Notes: a model not told the origin generated them from the letters alone. Positions 39,475 through 49,665 are shown, counted from the first letter of the stretch. The stretch: 64,000 nucleotides of DNA from Sphingomonas daechungensis (GCF_014489495.1 NZ_CP060780.1:1251001-1315000); one strand, 5' to 3'. Translations and numbers: made by a program.

Positions 39475-39861
39475 TTACTTGTCGGTTCTTCCGGCCGGGC
39501 AATTCATGAGGAAGTAGCGGCGCATTGAATCCATAGTGTCCTGGCGAATGCCTTCGAGCATGCGCTGATCGTTGAGCGCGCGCTGGCGGTCCTCGATCGC
39601 CGCTTCTTCCAGCGACAGTTTCTTCTCGTCCGCGCTCTTGATCGCGCCGGCATCGCGAAGTGTGGCGCGGCGTTGAGAAAGATCGAGGCGCGCCGCTACG
39701 ATCGCCTCCTGCTCTCGATACGTCTGAAGCAGGAACGCCGAGCGCCGACCAGCCTCCGCCGAGAATGCAGGATTGGCGGTGCCGCGATCGCAATGCGCGA
39801 CTGCTTGGTCGAGCGCATCCAGGTCAGCGGACATCGCGGCGAGGAAGAACAGCGGCATCAT
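39475..39861 (-). CDS. Hypothetical exported protein y, suf operon
   Basis: 128 aa. A short hydrophobic N terminus ([12 protein letters not shown]) suggests export. The mature part is helical and charged ([20 protein letters not shown]) and has one Cys near each end ([16 protein letters not shown]), which could form a disulfide. Not a recognised family. Overlaps the preceding hypothetical gene by 4 bases and ends 1 base before the sufC ATG. A longer ORF upstream in this frame is a shadow. Confidence 0.7.
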   Translation of the reverse strand: MMPLFFLAAMSADLDALDQAVAHCDRGTANPAFSAEAGRRSAFLLQTYREQEAIVAARLDLSQRRATLRDAGAIKSADEKKLSLEEAAIEDRQRALNDQRMLEGIRQDTMDSMRRYFLMNCPAGRTDK

Positions 39862-40229
39862 TGAACAGGCTCCGCGCGATGTGGGGCATCCAAGACGTGG
39901 TTTTCCACGGCGATCAAAGTTCTCTCGACGTAGTCGGATCTTTCTGCCCGGCGGACATCGGAATTTCGTAGTGCCTTCACTGCTGCGGCTTTCGTTGAAG
40001 CCCGCGCAGTCTGACAACCTGCGATGGCGACTCTCTTGATTTCCGGAAATTTCTCTTCTGTGGCACCGCCCATCGCTTTTAACTGAGCGTTGGATTGCTC
40101 GATCAAGCAGTTGAGATAGGGCTGCATTTCCCAGAAGATTGGCTGCGGGATGGAAAGTCTCCTCGTAGTATCGACGAGTTCCACTGGATTTGGAGTGACC
40201 AAGGCTGCCACAAGAGCAAACGTCATCAT
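39858..40229 (-). CDS. Hypothetical exported protein x, suf operon
   Basis: 123 aa. Signal-like N terminus ([14 protein letters not shown]); helical mature part with two cysteines (YLNCLIEQS and AGCQTARA). The general plan (short signal, two Cys, helical) resembles the next gene, so the pair may be distant paralogues or partners. No known family. ATG overlaps the sufB stop by 4 bases. Confidence 0.7.
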   Translation of the reverse strand: MMTFALVAALVTPNPVELVDTTRRLSIPQPIFWEMQPYLNCLIEQSNAQLKAMGGATEEKFPEIKRVAIAGCQTARASTKAAAVKALRNSDVRRAERSDYVERTLIAVENHVLDAPHRAEPVQ

Positions 40230-41707
40230 CCGACACTGCCCTCTAGCGAAATCCCCAGCAATTTCTGCGCCTCAACCGCAAACTCCATCGGCAGTTGTTT
40301 CAGCACCTCGCGCGCGAACCCGTTGACGATCAGCGCGACCGCCGCTTCCTGATCGAGGCCGCGGCTCATCGCGTAGAAGAGCTGGTCTTCGCTGATCTTC
40401 GACGTCGTCGCTTCGTGCTCGATCGTTGCGGTTGGGTTCTTCACTTCGATGTATGGCACGGTGTGTGCGCCGCACTTGTCGCCGAGCAGAAGGGAATCGC
40501 ACTGCGTGAAATTGCGCACGTTTTCCGCGTTCGGGAGGACCTTCACCAACCCGCGATAGGTATTGTTCGACTTGCCCGCGCTGATGCCCTTCGACACGAT
40601 GGTCGAGCGCGTGTTGGCGCCGATATGCACCATCTTCGTGCCGGTGTCGGCCTGCTGGCGGTTGTTTGTCAGCGCGACGGAGTAAAACTCGCCGACACTG
40701 CCTTCGCCCTTGAGGATGCAGCTCGGATATTTCCAGGTGATCGCGCTGCCGGTCTCGACCTGGGTCCAGCTGACCTTCGACCGCGCGCCGCTGCAAAGCG
40801 CGCGCTTGGTGACGAAGTTGAAGATGCCGCCCTTGCCCTCGGCGTCTCCCGGGTACCAGTTCTGGACCGTCGAGTATTTCACCTCGGCGTCCTCGTGCGC
40901 GAAGATCTCGACCACCGCCGCATGCAGCTGGTTCTCGTCGCGCATGGGCGCAGTGCAGCCTTCGAGGTAGCTGACGTAGCTGCCCTTGTCGGCGACGATC
41001 AGGGTGCGCTCGAACTGGCCGGTATTCTCCGCGTTGATGCGGAAATAGGTCGACAGTTCCATCGGGCAGCGCACGCCCTCGGGGATGTAGACGAAGGTAC
41101 CATCGGAAAAGACCGCGCTGTTGAGGCAGGCGAAGTAATTGTCGCGCTGCGGAACGACCGAGCCGAGATACCTCCTCACGAGCTCCGGATATTCGCGGAT
41201 CGCCTCGCTGATGCTGAGGAAGATGACGCCCGCCTTCTTCAGCTCCTCGCGGAACGTGGTCGCGACCGAGACACTGTCGAACACCGCATCGACCGCCACG
41301 CGCGGCGCACCTTCGACGCCGGCGAGCACCTTCTGCTCTTCCAGCGGAATGCCGAGCTTCTCGTAGGTGCGGCGAATCTCCGGATCGAGCTCGTCGAGCG
41401 AGGCCAGCTTCGGCTTCTGTTTGGGCGCCGCGTAATAATAGGCGTCCTGGTAGTCGATTTCGGGGATCTCGAGCTTGGCCCAGTCGACCTCCTCCATCTC
41501 CAGCCAGGCGCGATAGGCCTTGAGGCGCCAGTCGAGCATCCATTCCGGCTCGTTCTTTTTGCCGGAGATGAAGCGGACGGTGTCCTCGTTCAGGCCCTTG
41601 GGCGCGAACTCCTGCTCGATCTCGGTGCTGAAACCCCACTCGTACTCGGCGAGCTTTTCAGCAGCCGCATGGGCTTCCTGGTTTCGGACGGCGGTCTGCT
41701 CGGTCAT
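40226..41707 (-). CDS. sufB: Fe-S cluster assembly scaffold SufB
   Basis: Core scaffold protein on which nascent clusters are built with SufC and SufD. 493 aa, intact. Conserved features: [67 protein letters not shown] and [18 protein letters not shown]. First structural gene; its ATG overlaps the regulator stop by 4 bases. Confidence 0.96.
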   Translation of the reverse strand: MTEQTAVRNQEAHAAAEKLAEYEWGFSTEIEQEFAPKGLNEDTVRFISGKKNEPEWMLDWRLKAYRAWLEMEEVDWAKLEIPEIDYQDAYYYAAPKQKPKLASLDELDPEIRRTYEKLGIPLEEQKVLAGVEGAPRVAVDAVFDSVSVATTFREELKKAGVIFLSISEAIREYPELVRRYLGSVVPQRDNYFACLNSAVFSDGTFVYIPEGVRCPMELSTYFRINAENTGQFERTLIVADKGSYVSYLEGCTAPMRDENQLHAAVVEIFAHEDAEVKYSTVQNWYPGDAEGKGGIFNFVTKRALCSGARSKVSWTQVETGSAITWKYPSCILKGEGSVGEFYSVALTNNRQQADTGTKMVHIGANTRSTIVSKGISAGKSNNTYRGLVKVLPNAENVRNFTQCDSLLLGDKCGAHTVPYIEVKNPTATIEHEATTSKISEDQLFYAMSRGLDQEAAVALIVNGFAREVLKQLPMEFAVEAQKLLGISLEGSVG

Positions 41708-42108
41708 TGCGCGAGCTCCGTCAGGCTGACCGCGCCAAGCGCACCGCGGATGGCATTGCCAACGACGCCCATGTGCGGCTTGACCTTGCAATGAGCGTCG
41801 AGCGCGCAGTCCGATACGCCCTCGTGCCCGGAGCAGACGGTCATTGCGATCGGCCCTTCGACCGCCTCGACGACATCGGCGAGGGAGATCGCCTCGGCGG
41901 GCCGAGCGAGCGTGAACCCGCCGGCCGCACCTCGGACGCTGGTCAGCAGCCCTTCGGCAGCGAGGCGGCCCATCAATTTCTGGGTGGTCGGCAACGGAAC
42001 TCCGGTCTCCTGAGCCAGCTCGCTCGCGCTCAGGCGCGCACCAGCCTCCCGGCGGGCGGCGGCAGTCATGATCACGACCGCATAATCGGCGAGATGGGTC
42101 AGGCGCAT
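41704..42108 (-). CDS. Rrf2-family SUF operon regulator (IscR/SufR-like)
   Basis: 134-aa winged-HTH regulator ([40 protein letters not shown]). Three cysteines, [17 protein letters not shown], probably bind a 2Fe-2S cluster, so DNA binding should report Fe-S status. It heads the suf operon and its own promoter carries a palindrome (42115-42133), consistent with feedback control of the operon. Whether it represses or activates cannot be told from sequence. Confidence 0.9.
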   Translation of the reverse strand: MRLTHLADYAVVIMTAAARREAGARLSASELAQETGVPLPTTQKLMGRLAAEGLLTSVRGAAGGFTLARPAEAISLADVVEAVEGPIAMTVCSGHEGVSDCALDAHCKVKPHMGVVGNAIRGALGAVSLTELAQ

Positions 42109-42114
42109 ATCAAT

Positions 42115-42133
42115 TCGGACTATTTGCGTCCGA
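42115..42133 (-). promoter_or_regulatory. Palindromic operator of the suf operon
   Basis: Inverted repeat TCGGAC-N7-GTCCGA (7-base spacer TATTTGC), extended by A/T on both sides, ending 7 bases before the regulator ATG. Size and spacing fit an Rrf2-family dimer site; overlap with the ribosome-site region would allow tight repression. Confidence 0.65.
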
Positions 42134-42203
42134 TTTAGTGCGTTGCGCGCGAAAACTCAACCGGATTGGTGACGATGCATCGGGGAGAGCCTAAGCAGCA
42201 AAG

Positions 42204-43233
42204 GTGCGCCTTTACCCTCTCATCAGGCCTTTGGCCTTCGCTCTCGATGCCGAGAGGGCCCACCGCCTCACCATTACCGCACTCAAGATGACGCCCAAGC
42301 TGGATCCGGCGCGCTTCCCGGATTCTCTGCGGACGTCGGTCGCAGGCCTCGATTTCCCGTCGCCGGTCGGGCTCGCGGCCGGCTTCGACAAGGACGGCGA
42401 GGTGCCGGAACAGATGCTTGGCTTGGGCTTCGGCTTCGTCGAGGTTGGAACGCTCACGCCGAAGCCCCAGAAGGGCAATCCGAAGCCGCGCCTGTTTCGG
42501 CTGGTCGAGGATCGAGCGGTGATCAACCGCATGGGCTTCAACAATGGCGGACAGCTCGCCGCGCTCGATCGGCTCCGGCACACGACACACCTTCACGGAG
42601 TGATCGGCGTCAACATCGGCGCGAACAAGGACAGCGAAGACCGCATCGCGGACTATGCCTGGGCGTCCGGCGAATGGAGCCGGTTGCACGCTTTCTGACG
42701 GTCAATATCAGCTCGCCGAACACGCCCGGGCTGAGGGATTGCAGGAAGAAGGCGAGCTCCGCGAGCTGCTGGCGGCGGTCGACGAGGTCCGAACGTCGAA
42801 GCCGGTCTTTCTGAAGGTCGCGCCCGATCTCAATACGGGCGATCACGAGCGCATCGTCCGCGCGGCACTCGACCATCATGTCGACGCGCTGATCGTGTCC
42901 AACACGACAATATCCCGGCCGGCGTTGAAGTCACGGCACGCGAACGAAACTGGCGGCCTGTCGGGCGAGCCGTTGAAGGGCCTCGCGCTTGCTGCGCTGC
43001 GCACGTTCAGCAATGCGAGCGGCGGTGAGATCCCGCTGATTGCGGTGGGCGGAATCGCCACTGCCGACGACGCGTGGGAGAGGATCGCGGCGGGGGCGAG
43101 CCTCGTGCAACTCTACTCGGCAATGGTCTTCGACGGCCCTGACATCGGCCGAGTCATTGCGGGCGGCCTGGCCGAACGGCTGCAGCGCGAAGGCTATTCC
43201 AGCATTTCCGAAGTGATCGGAACCGCCGCCTAG
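42204..43233 (+). CDS. pyrD: Dihydroorotate dehydrogenase (quinone), class 2
   Basis: Membrane-associated flavoenzyme of pyrimidine synthesis. 343 aa after adding bases near 42660 and 42735. FMN and catalytic motifs: SPVGLAAGFDKDGEVPEQML, GFGFVEVGTLTPKPQKGNP, VNISSPNTPGLR (catalytic Ser), FLKVAPDL and IAVGGIATADDAWERIAAGA. N-terminal helix RLYPLIRPLAFALDAERAH is the quinone/membrane arm of class 2. GTG start 42204. Shares its TAG with the convergent ggt stop. Confidence 0.94.
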
Positions 43234-44958
43234 GGCTGTGGCAGGCTCAGGACCACGCCTTCGCGGCGCGGGTCTGCGGCGCCGTCGATTCGCCCATCGC
43301 GAATGATCACGCCGGTCAGTCCCGAATCCTCACCCTGGCCCGGCTTCAAGTCGATGCCGCGCTGGCGAAGTCCGTTGAGAATCTCGGGCGAAAACTTGGT
43401 CACCTCGCCCTGGAAGTTCGCGCCGCGGGCGACGAGGTTCGGCGCCGCGAGCGCTTGGCTCATCGGCATGTTCCACTCGATCGCGGCAACCAATGACTTG
43501 GCGACGTAGGCGATGATGGCATTGCCGCCGGCCGATCCAATCGCTCCGGCGAACTTGCCGTCAGGGGTCAGGAGGATGGTGGGCACCATCGACGAACGGG
43601 GTCGCTTGCCGGGCGCTACCGCGTTGACGGCTGGGCGCCCTGATCGTCGACCGGCCTGAATGCGAAGTCCGTCATCTGGTTGTTGAGGAAGAAGCCGTCG
43701 ACCATCCGGCCCGAACCGAAAATGCTCTCGACGGTGGTGGTCATCGATACGACATTCCCGGCGGCGTCGCGAACGATGAGGTGGGACGTGCCGGTCGGCT
43801 CATATGTACCGTCGTTCGCTGCAACCAGCGCGCCAGCCGGCATGCCGGCACGGGGCGGAGGCCCGGCGACCGGGCCGATCAGCTTTGCGCGCGACGCGAT
43901 GTAGGCCGGGTCGAGCAATCCCTCGACGGGGACGTTTGGGACGTCACCGACATACCGGTCGCGATCGGCGTACATCAGCCGGCTGGCTTCGGCGAACAGG
44001 AACCAGGACTGGGGATCCGCTGGTCCGCGCGCGCCGATGTCGGTGAGTTCCAGCATCTTCATCAACTGGATCAGGCCGACTCCGCTGGACGGAGGTGGCG
44101 GAACGCACATTTCGTAAGCGCGGTAGGGGCGGCAGATCGCCACGCGCTTTACGGGACGATAGGCCGCGAGATCGGCCATGGTCAGCGACCCCGGCAAGGC
44201 GCCCTGCCGGACCTTTTCGACGATCCTGGCGGCGGTCGATCCCGAATAGAGAGCAGCGGGCCCCTGCGCCGCCAGCCTACTCAGGAAGTCGGCGTAGGAC
44301 TTGTTCACCAGCCGGTCGCCCGCGTTCAGGAGCGTGCCGTCAGGCTTCGAGAAGTAAGCGATGACGTCTGGCGCGCGATTTTCGGCGAAGTTGGCGTGGA
44401 TCATCCTCGCGAGCCTCGGGCTGACGATGAAGCCTCCGCTTGCAGTTCGCTCCGCATCGCCAAAGAGGCTGCTCCAGGGGAGCTTGCCGTGGTCGGCATG
44501 CGCGACGGACAGCATCTTTACCGCCCGGGAACGCCAGTCGCCCGGCCGCTGACCACCGCCTCGTCGAAGGGTAGCGGCGTCCCGTCGGGGCGCAGGAACA
44601 TGGTCGATGTCGCCTGCGCGGGTGCGACTTCGCGGCCGTCGTAGATAGTGATCTTGCCGGTGGACGCGTCGAAGTAGTTCAAGAATGCGCCGCCGCCGAC
44701 TCCGGAGCTCTGCGGTTCCACCAGCGACAGCATGGCCTGGACGGCGATTGCCGCATCGACCGCGCTGCCGCCGCGCTTCAAGACGTTCAGTCCCGCCTGC
44801 GCCGCGAGGGGATTCGCGGCGATGACGAACGGCTCGGCCGTTTCCGCCTTTGGCTTGGCAGCCGCCTCGGCCACGGGAGCTTGCGCAGTGGTCGGAGTCG
44901 CGCACGCCGGAAGCCAGACGCAGGCGAGAAGCGGAAGTAACAGGCGGGTCAGGCGCAT
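43230..44958 (-). CDS. ggt: Gamma-glutamyltransferase
   Basis: Periplasmic, probably lipid-anchored enzyme that removes the gamma-glutamyl group of glutathione. 576 aa after adding bases near 44525 and 43632. Lipobox WLPAC; SSGVGGGAFLNYFD in the large subunit; the autocatalytic nucleophile Thr lies in PTGTSHLIVRDAAGNVVS, which starts the small subunit; the C terminus keeps NAIIAYVAKSL. Precursor self-cleavage before that Thr is expected from the family. Confidence 0.92.
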
Positions 44959-45053
44959 CGGGGCTCGCTAGCCGAACGACCGGGAATCGTCCACGCGCTG
45001 GCGCTCACGGCCGTTTCAGCTAAGAAGCGCTTCCGCAATCGTGAAGGGGAGTC

Positions 45054-46799
45054 ATGGCGCGGCAGCTCGAACAGTTCCCGAACCTCGTGACGATGTTTCT
45101 CACGCGCGCTCGCGAGAAGGGCGACGCGCCTTTCCTGTGGGCGAAGCGAGAAGGCGAGTGGCGACCGATTAGCTGGAGCGACACCGCTCGCCAGGTCGGT
45201 GCGTTCGCCGATAGCCTCAAGCGCATCGGCGTCGAGCCTGGCGACCGGGTCATGCTGGTCAGCGAAAATCGTCCTGAGTGGTTGATTGCCGATCTCGGAA
45301 TCATGGCTGCGGGAGCTGTTACCGTTCCGGCTTACACGACGAACACGACACGAGATCACACCCACATCCTTGGCAATTCCGGGGCCAAGGCGGCGATCGT
45401 GTCGACCCAGAAGCTTGCCCGCAATCTCATTCCCGCAGTGCTTTTCAGCTCCGAATGCCACCACATCATCGGCATCGAGGACCTTCGGACCGGGCAGGCG
45501 CCGGGGACGGTCGATTTCCATCACTGGGACGAACTCGTCTCCGGCGATGCCGACCTCCTGGCGCTTGAGAATGACATGCAGACGGTGAAGCGAAGCGACC
45601 TTGCCTGCATCATCTACACCAGCGGGACCGGCGGCGCGCCGCGCGGGGTGATGCAGCATCACGGCTCGATCCTCGCCAACATTGAAGGTGCGGCCGACGT
45701 CATCTCGACCGACTTCGGCTGGGACGACGAGATCTTTCTGTCGTTCCTTCCCGCGAGCCATGCCTACGAGCACACCGGCGGCCAGCACTTCCCCGTCGGG
45801 CTCGGGGCGCAGATCTATTATGCGGAAAGCCTCGAGAAGCTGGCGGCCAACATCGAGGAAGTGCGCCCGACCATCATGGTCGTTGTGCCGCGCCTATTCG
45901 AAATGCTGCGGGCGCGGATTCTCAAGACGATCGAGTCGAGCGGCAGCCTCTCCAATTATCTGCTGCGTCGCGCGCTTTCGATCGGTGCCAAGAGGTACGA
46001 GGGCCGCAGCAATCCGCTCGACCTGCCCATGGACGGCATCCTGTCGCTCACCCTGCGCAAAAAGGTGAAGGCACGCTTCGGCGGCCGGATCAAGGCGATG
46101 GTGTCCGGCGGCGCTCCGCTCAATCCGGAAGTCGGCCTGTTCTTCCAGTCGCTCGGTCTAACCTTCCTCCAGGGATACGGCCAGACGGAAGCCGGCCCGG
46201 TGATCAGCTGCAACCGCCCCGCCGCCGGAATCCGCATGGATAGCGTCGGACCGCCGGTGAAAGGCTGCGAAGTCCGCATCGCCGAGGACGGCGAGATCAT
46301 GGTTCGCGGCGAACTCGTGATGCACGGCTATTGGAACAACCCCGACGAGACCAAGCGCGTGCTCGGTGAGGACGGCTGGTTGGCCACGGGCGACGTCGGC
46401 CATCTCGACGAGAAGGGCCGTATCGTCATCACCGATCGCAAGAAGGACCTGATCGTCAACGACAAGGGCGACAACATCTCGCCACAGCGCGTCGAAGGCA
46501 TGCTGACCCTGCAGCCGGAGATTGCCCAGGCGATGGTCTACGGCGACCGCCGTCCATATCTGATCGCGCTGCTGGTTCCGGAAGCCGAATTCGCCAGGAA
46601 GGCGGATCTCCAGCAGATCCTGTCAAAGGCGGTCGACCGGGTGAACGGCGATACGTCGGTGATCGAGCGGGTTCGTCGGTTCATCATCGCGGACGAGCCG
46701 TTCACGACGGACAATGAGCAGCTGACCCCGTCGCTGAAGATCCGGCGCCATGTCATCAAGAAGGTGTACGGCGAGCGCCTCGACGCGCTCTACCACTGA
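45054..46799 (+). CDS. Long-chain acyl-CoA synthetase (AMP-forming)
   Basis: 581-aa adenylate-forming ligase, intact. The phosphate loop is IIYTSGTGGAPRGVM, followed by the adenine motif GYGQTEAGPVISCN, the hinge region TGDVGHLDEKGRIVITDRKKD, and the C-terminal catalytic lysine region LTPSLKIRRHVI. Similarity is greatest to FadD15-like/long-chain synthetases. Activates fatty acids for lipid synthesis or degradation. Start ATG 45054. Abuts the stop of the convergent lipoprotein gene (TGATCA). Confidence 0.9.
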   Translation: MARQLEQFPNLVTMFLTRAREKGDAPFLWAKREGEWRPISWSDTARQVGAFADSLKRIGVEPGDRVMLVSENRPEWLIADLGIMAAGAVTVPAYTTNTTRDHTHILGNSGAKAAIVSTQKLARNLIPAVLFSSECHHIIGIEDLRTGQAPGTVDFHHWDELVSGDADLLALENDMQTVKRSDLACIIYTSGTGGAPRGVMQHHGSILANIEGAADVISTDFGWDDEIFLSFLPASHAYEHTGGQHFPVGLGAQIYYAESLEKLAANIEEVRPTIMVVVPRLFEMLRARILKTIESSGSLSNYLLRRALSIGAKRYEGRSNPLDLPMDGILSLTLRKKVKARFGGRIKAMVSGGAPLNPEVGLFFQSLGLTFLQGYGQTEAGPVISCNRPAAGIRMDSVGPPVKGCEVRIAEDGEIMVRGELVMHGYWNNPDETKRVLGEDGWLATGDVGHLDEKGRIVITDRKKDLIVNDKGDNISPQRVEGMLTLQPEIAQAMVYGDRRPYLIALLVPEAEFARKADLQQILSKAVDRVNGDTSVIERVRRFIIADEPFTTDNEQLTPSLKIRRHVIKKVYGERLDALYH

Positions 46800-47201
46800 T
46801 CAGGGCCGGGGCGTGCTGTAGGGGATGAAATCCCCGAGTGCACAGGCGCCGACCGTAATTCCATTCGACAGGTCGCGAACCTGGGCGATGTCGCCGTTGC
46901 ACAGTCCCATTCCGTTCCCTCGCGTGACGAGCGCGTAGAAGCTGCTCTTGAGGTTCGAGCATTCGCCGTTCAGATGGTTGACGAACACCGTGCTGCCTTG
47001 GCGGAACGCGATCGTGCGGTCGTCGATCCGCACCATGTCGTCGGCCCGATAATGCGGCAGGCACGTGATGGGCTTGCCGGCCACCTTGCCGCCGATCAGC
47101 TTCTGGAGCTCTGCCTGCGACTTCGCGATTTCCGTCGGGCTCGGCGGCTGGGCCGCGCAGGCGGCGAGGGTGGCGCAGGCGGCGATGGCGAGGACGCGCA
47201 A
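46800..47201 (-). CDS. Lipoprotein, copy 2 of a tandem pair
   Basis: 133 aa. Lipobox TLAAC at residue 15; the mature domain has four cysteines (TCLP, CSNLK, LCNGDIA, CALGDF) in a pattern that suggests two disulfides. Very similar, and identical in length, to the next gene upstream, so the two arose by duplication. Core motifs include VFVNHLNGECSNLK and GACALGDFIPY. No enzymatic function recognised; probably a DUF6491-like periplasmic domain, with limited confidence. Confidence 0.75.
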   Translation of the reverse strand: MRVLAIAACATLAACAAQPPSPTEIAKSQAELQKLIGGKVAGKPITCLPHYRADDMVRIDDRTIAFRQGSTVFVNHLNGECSNLKSSFYALVTRGNGMGLCNGDIAQVRDLSNGITVGACALGDFIPYSTPRP

Positions 47202-47211
47202 GTCGACCTCT

Positions 47212-47613
47212 CTACTGCTGCCTGTAGGGAACGAATTCGCCCAGCGCGCAGCTCCCGGCGGTCATGCCGGTGCGGACGTCCGTAACGTCGGCGATGTCTC
47301 CGCTGCACTGGCCCGATCCGCCGCTGCGGACGACCAATGTGTAAAATCCAGACTTCAGATTACTGCAGGAGCCGCGCAAATGGTTGACGTACAGGCGCGA
47401 GCCCTCGCGGTAGGCAATGGTGCTGTCGTCGATGATTTCCATGTTCGCCGAGCGGAGACCCGGCGGCAGACAGGTGAGCGGCTGTCCCGCAACCTTTCCG
47501 GCGGTCAGCGAGGCCAGCTTCGCCTGGGATTCGGCGGCCTCGGTCGGGGATGGCGGCTGCGTGGCACAACTCGCAAGGGCCGCGGCGGAAAGAAGGAGCG
47601 ATAGTGCTCGCAT
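47212..47613 (-). CDS. Lipoprotein, copy 1 of a tandem pair
   Basis: 133 aa. Lipobox AALASC; mature domain repeats the plan of the neighbouring copy with the same four cysteines (TCLPPG, CSNLKSGF, QCSGDIAD, SCALGEF). The shared blocks SPTE, GKVAG, VNHLRG and CSNLKS show the paralogy. Only 10 bases separate the two genes. Start ATG 47613. Confidence 0.75.
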   Translation of the reverse strand: MRALSLLLSAAALASCATQPPSPTEAAESQAKLASLTAGKVAGQPLTCLPPGLRSANMEIIDDSTIAYREGSRLYVNHLRGSCSNLKSGFYTLVVRSGGSGQCSGDIADVTDVRTGMTAGSCALGEFVPYRQQ

Positions 47614-47659
47614 GGCATGACTCCCGAGAGTTTGTGTCTTCCTTGAGCGCCTGTCGAGC

Positions 47660-48388
47660 TTAACGGAAGCTGTCTTTGTCACCGCGGCGGCGTGCGAATT
47701 CTGCCACGTCTGATGCGCGAACGAAGGGGTTGGTGGCCCGTTCCTCGGCGACCGTCGTCGGGAGGGTGATGACGCCGCGCTCTCTGAGTGCCTCGACCGC
47801 CTGCAAACGCTGCTGGACGGCAGTATTCTCCGGTTCCGAATGCAACGCGAAGCGAGCATTGGCGAGCGTATATTCGTGGCCGCAATAGATGCGGACGTCA
47901 TCGGGGAGCGAGGCGATCCGCTGCATGTTCGAATACATCTGCTCCGCCGTCCCCTCGAACAGGCGGCCGCACCCCATGGCGAACATCGTGTCGCCGACGA
48001 AGATCATGCCTTCGTCCTCGAAATAATATGCGATGTGACCGTTGGTGTGCGCCGGGATGTTCCAGACGACCGCCTCCGTTCCGGCAACCGTGACGCGGTC
48101 GCCTTCGGACACGATCCGGTCGAGCTTGCTCACGCGTTCGGCCTCGGCCGGACCGGTGACGGTGCAGCCGGTCGCGTCCCGGATGCCGTCGTTTCCTCCG
48201 GTATGATCGGGGTGCCAATGGGTGTTGAGCACCTGCGTGATCTTGAGGCCCGCTGCCGCAGCAGCATCCAACACCGGTTCCGAAACTGAGGGATCTACCG
48301 CAGCGGTCTCGCCGGTATCCGGATCGGAAATCAGCCAGACGTAATTGTCGTTGAGGACAGGGACTGCGGTGACTTTCAGACGGCCCAT
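47660..48388 (-). CDS. gloB: Hydroxyacylglutathione hydrolase (glyoxalase II)
   Basis: Metallo-beta-lactamase-fold thioesterase releasing lactate and glutathione from S-lactoylglutathione. 242 aa. Metal ligands: THWHPDHTGG, PAHTNGHIAYYF, FVGDTMFAMGCGR and the distal CGHEYTLANARF. C-terminal substrate-binding residues also present. ATG 48388 shares a base with the gloA stop, so glyoxalase I and II are translationally coupled. Confidence 0.93.
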   Translation of the reverse strand: MGRLKVTAVPVLNDNYVWLISDPDTGETAAVDPSVSEPVLDAAAAAGLKITQVLNTHWHPDHTGGNDGIRDATGCTVTGPAEAERVSKLDRIVSEGDRVTVAGTEAVVWNIPAHTNGHIAYYFEDEGMIFVGDTMFAMGCGRLFEGTAEQMYSNMQRIASLPDDVRIYCGHEYTLANARFALHSEPENTAVQQRLQAVEALRERGVITLPTTVAEERATNPFVRASDVAEFARRRGDKDSFR

Positions 48389-48804
48389 CACCACTCGCCC
48401 GTGTTCGGCATCGACGCCCACGGCTCTGCCGGTGCCAGGCGCTCGCCCTTCTGGAGCAGCTCGATGGAGATGTTGTCGGGCGAGCGGACGAAGGCCATGT
48501 GCCCGTCGCGTGGCGGACGGTTGATGGTCACGCCATTCTCCATGAGGCGCTGGCAGGTCTCGTAGATGTCGTCGACCTGATAGGCGAGGTGGCCGAAATT
48601 GCGGCCGCCGCCATAACCGATCTCGTCCCAGTTGTGAGTCAGCTCGACTTCCCCGCCGGGATCGCCCGGAACGCCGAGGAAGATGAGCGAAAAGCGCCCA
48701 GCCTCATTGTCCATTCGCCGGCGCTCCTCGAGTCCGAGCAGTTGGAAAAATGCAACAGTGTCGTCGGGATTCGACACGCGGATCATGGAATGGAGAAATT
48801 TCAT
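48388..48804 (-). CDS. gloA: Lactoylglutathione lyase (glyoxalase I) or related VOC protein
   Basis: 138-aa vicinal-oxygen-chelate protein. It carries the paired metal sites expected of glyoxalase I (FLHSMIRVSNPDDTVAFFQ, VELTHNWDEIGYGGG, NFGHLAYQVDDIYE and SIELLQKGERLAP). The H/Q...E pattern and adjacency to gloB support methylglyoxal detoxification. Start ATG 48804 with GTGAGG upstream; TTG 48819 is possible. Confidence 0.9.
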   Translation of the reverse strand: MKFLHSMIRVSNPDDTVAFFQLLGLEERRRMDNEAGRFSLIFLGVPGDPGGEVELTHNWDEIGYGGGRNFGHLAYQVDDIYETCQRLMENGVTINRPPRDGHMAFVRSPDNISIELLQKGERLAPAEPWASMPNTGEW

Positions 48805-48912
48805 TTTGGCCTCACTCAACTCATCGCTATAAAAGCACGGTTCGTCGACGATACTGACCGGCGATGGTGTCCGGTGATCGTCAGCTTTACGACGAACGCA
48901 GGGTAACTTTCC

Positions 48913-49665
48913 ATGATCCAGAAGCTGCAGGACAGCCGCGCCGTCCTTTTGGGCGCGGTGGGGATATTTGCTTTGGGTTTGACGACTGCTGGCTACGCGT
49001 TGGGCGACGGCCTCCGCCGCTACAAGCTAGCGGAGCACCGGACGGTCACCGTCCGCGGCGTTTCCGAGCGCAACGTGACCGCCGACCTGGCTACCTGGTC
49101 GGTCAATTTTTCGCACCAAGGGACGGAGCTCGCGCCGGTCCAGCAGGCCGTAGATCAGCAAGCGCAGTCGGTGCGCGCCTTCTTCCAGCGCTCCGGGTTC
49201 AAGCCGCAGGAGATTACCGACTACGACGTGTCGATGAGCCGTGAGCAACCGACGGATCGCGACGGCGAGCCGGTCGGCCCGCAAAAGCTGACGGTCAGCC
49301 GCTCGATCCAGCTGCGAACGAACGACATTGCGAGGGTCCGCGCCGCCTATGCACGCCAGGCCGAGCTACTGCGCGACGGCGTCGAGCTGGTGGGCAGTGG
49401 AAGCAACGTCAGCTTCACATTCACCAAGCTGAATGACCTGAAGCCGGAGATGATTGCCGAAGCCAACAAGAACGCCCGCCAGAGCGCCGAACAATTCGCG
49501 CGCGATAGCGGTGTATCGGTCGGCAAGATGAAGACGGCCAGCCAGGGCTATTTCTCGGTCGGCGCCCGTGACGGCGAAGACTGCGATGACTGCGAATCGT
49601 CGGGCGGCAGCTCGCCGTTCCAGAAGGTCCGCGTGGTGACGACGATCGACTACGACCTCGGCTGA
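48913..49665 (+). CDS. SIMPL domain protein
   Basis: 250 aa. N-terminal membrane anchor (AVLLGAVGIFALGLTTAGYAL) and a periplasmic SIMPL domain (RTVTVRGVSERNVTADLATW, SNVSFTFTKLNDLKPEMIAEA, ARQSAEQFARDSGVSVGKM). An acidic Cys pair (DGEDCDDCESSGG) interrupts the C-terminal loop. The family is widespread and poorly understood. Its stop overlaps the convergent TPR gene by 16 bases. Confidence 0.85.
   Translation: MIQKLQDSRAVLLGAVGIFALGLTTAGYALGDGLRRYKLAEHRTVTVRGVSERNVTADLATWSVNFSHQGTELAPVQQAVDQQAQSVRAFFQRSGFKPQEITDYDVSMSREQPTDRDGEPVGPQKLTVSRSIQLRTNDIARVRAAYARQAELLRDGVELVGSGSNVSFTFTKLNDLKPEMIAEANKNARQSAEQFARDSGVSVGKMKTASQGYFSVGARDGEDCDDCESSGGSSPFQKVRVVTTIDYDLG

Noticed and set aside
40295..41794. 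A 499-codon plus-strand ORF opposite sufB, and similar long ones at 5462-6883 and 57669-58928 (minus)
   Set aside because: All lie on the strand opposite clearly conserved genes (sufB, cysNC, rel) in a GC-rich genome where stop codons are rare in antisense frames.
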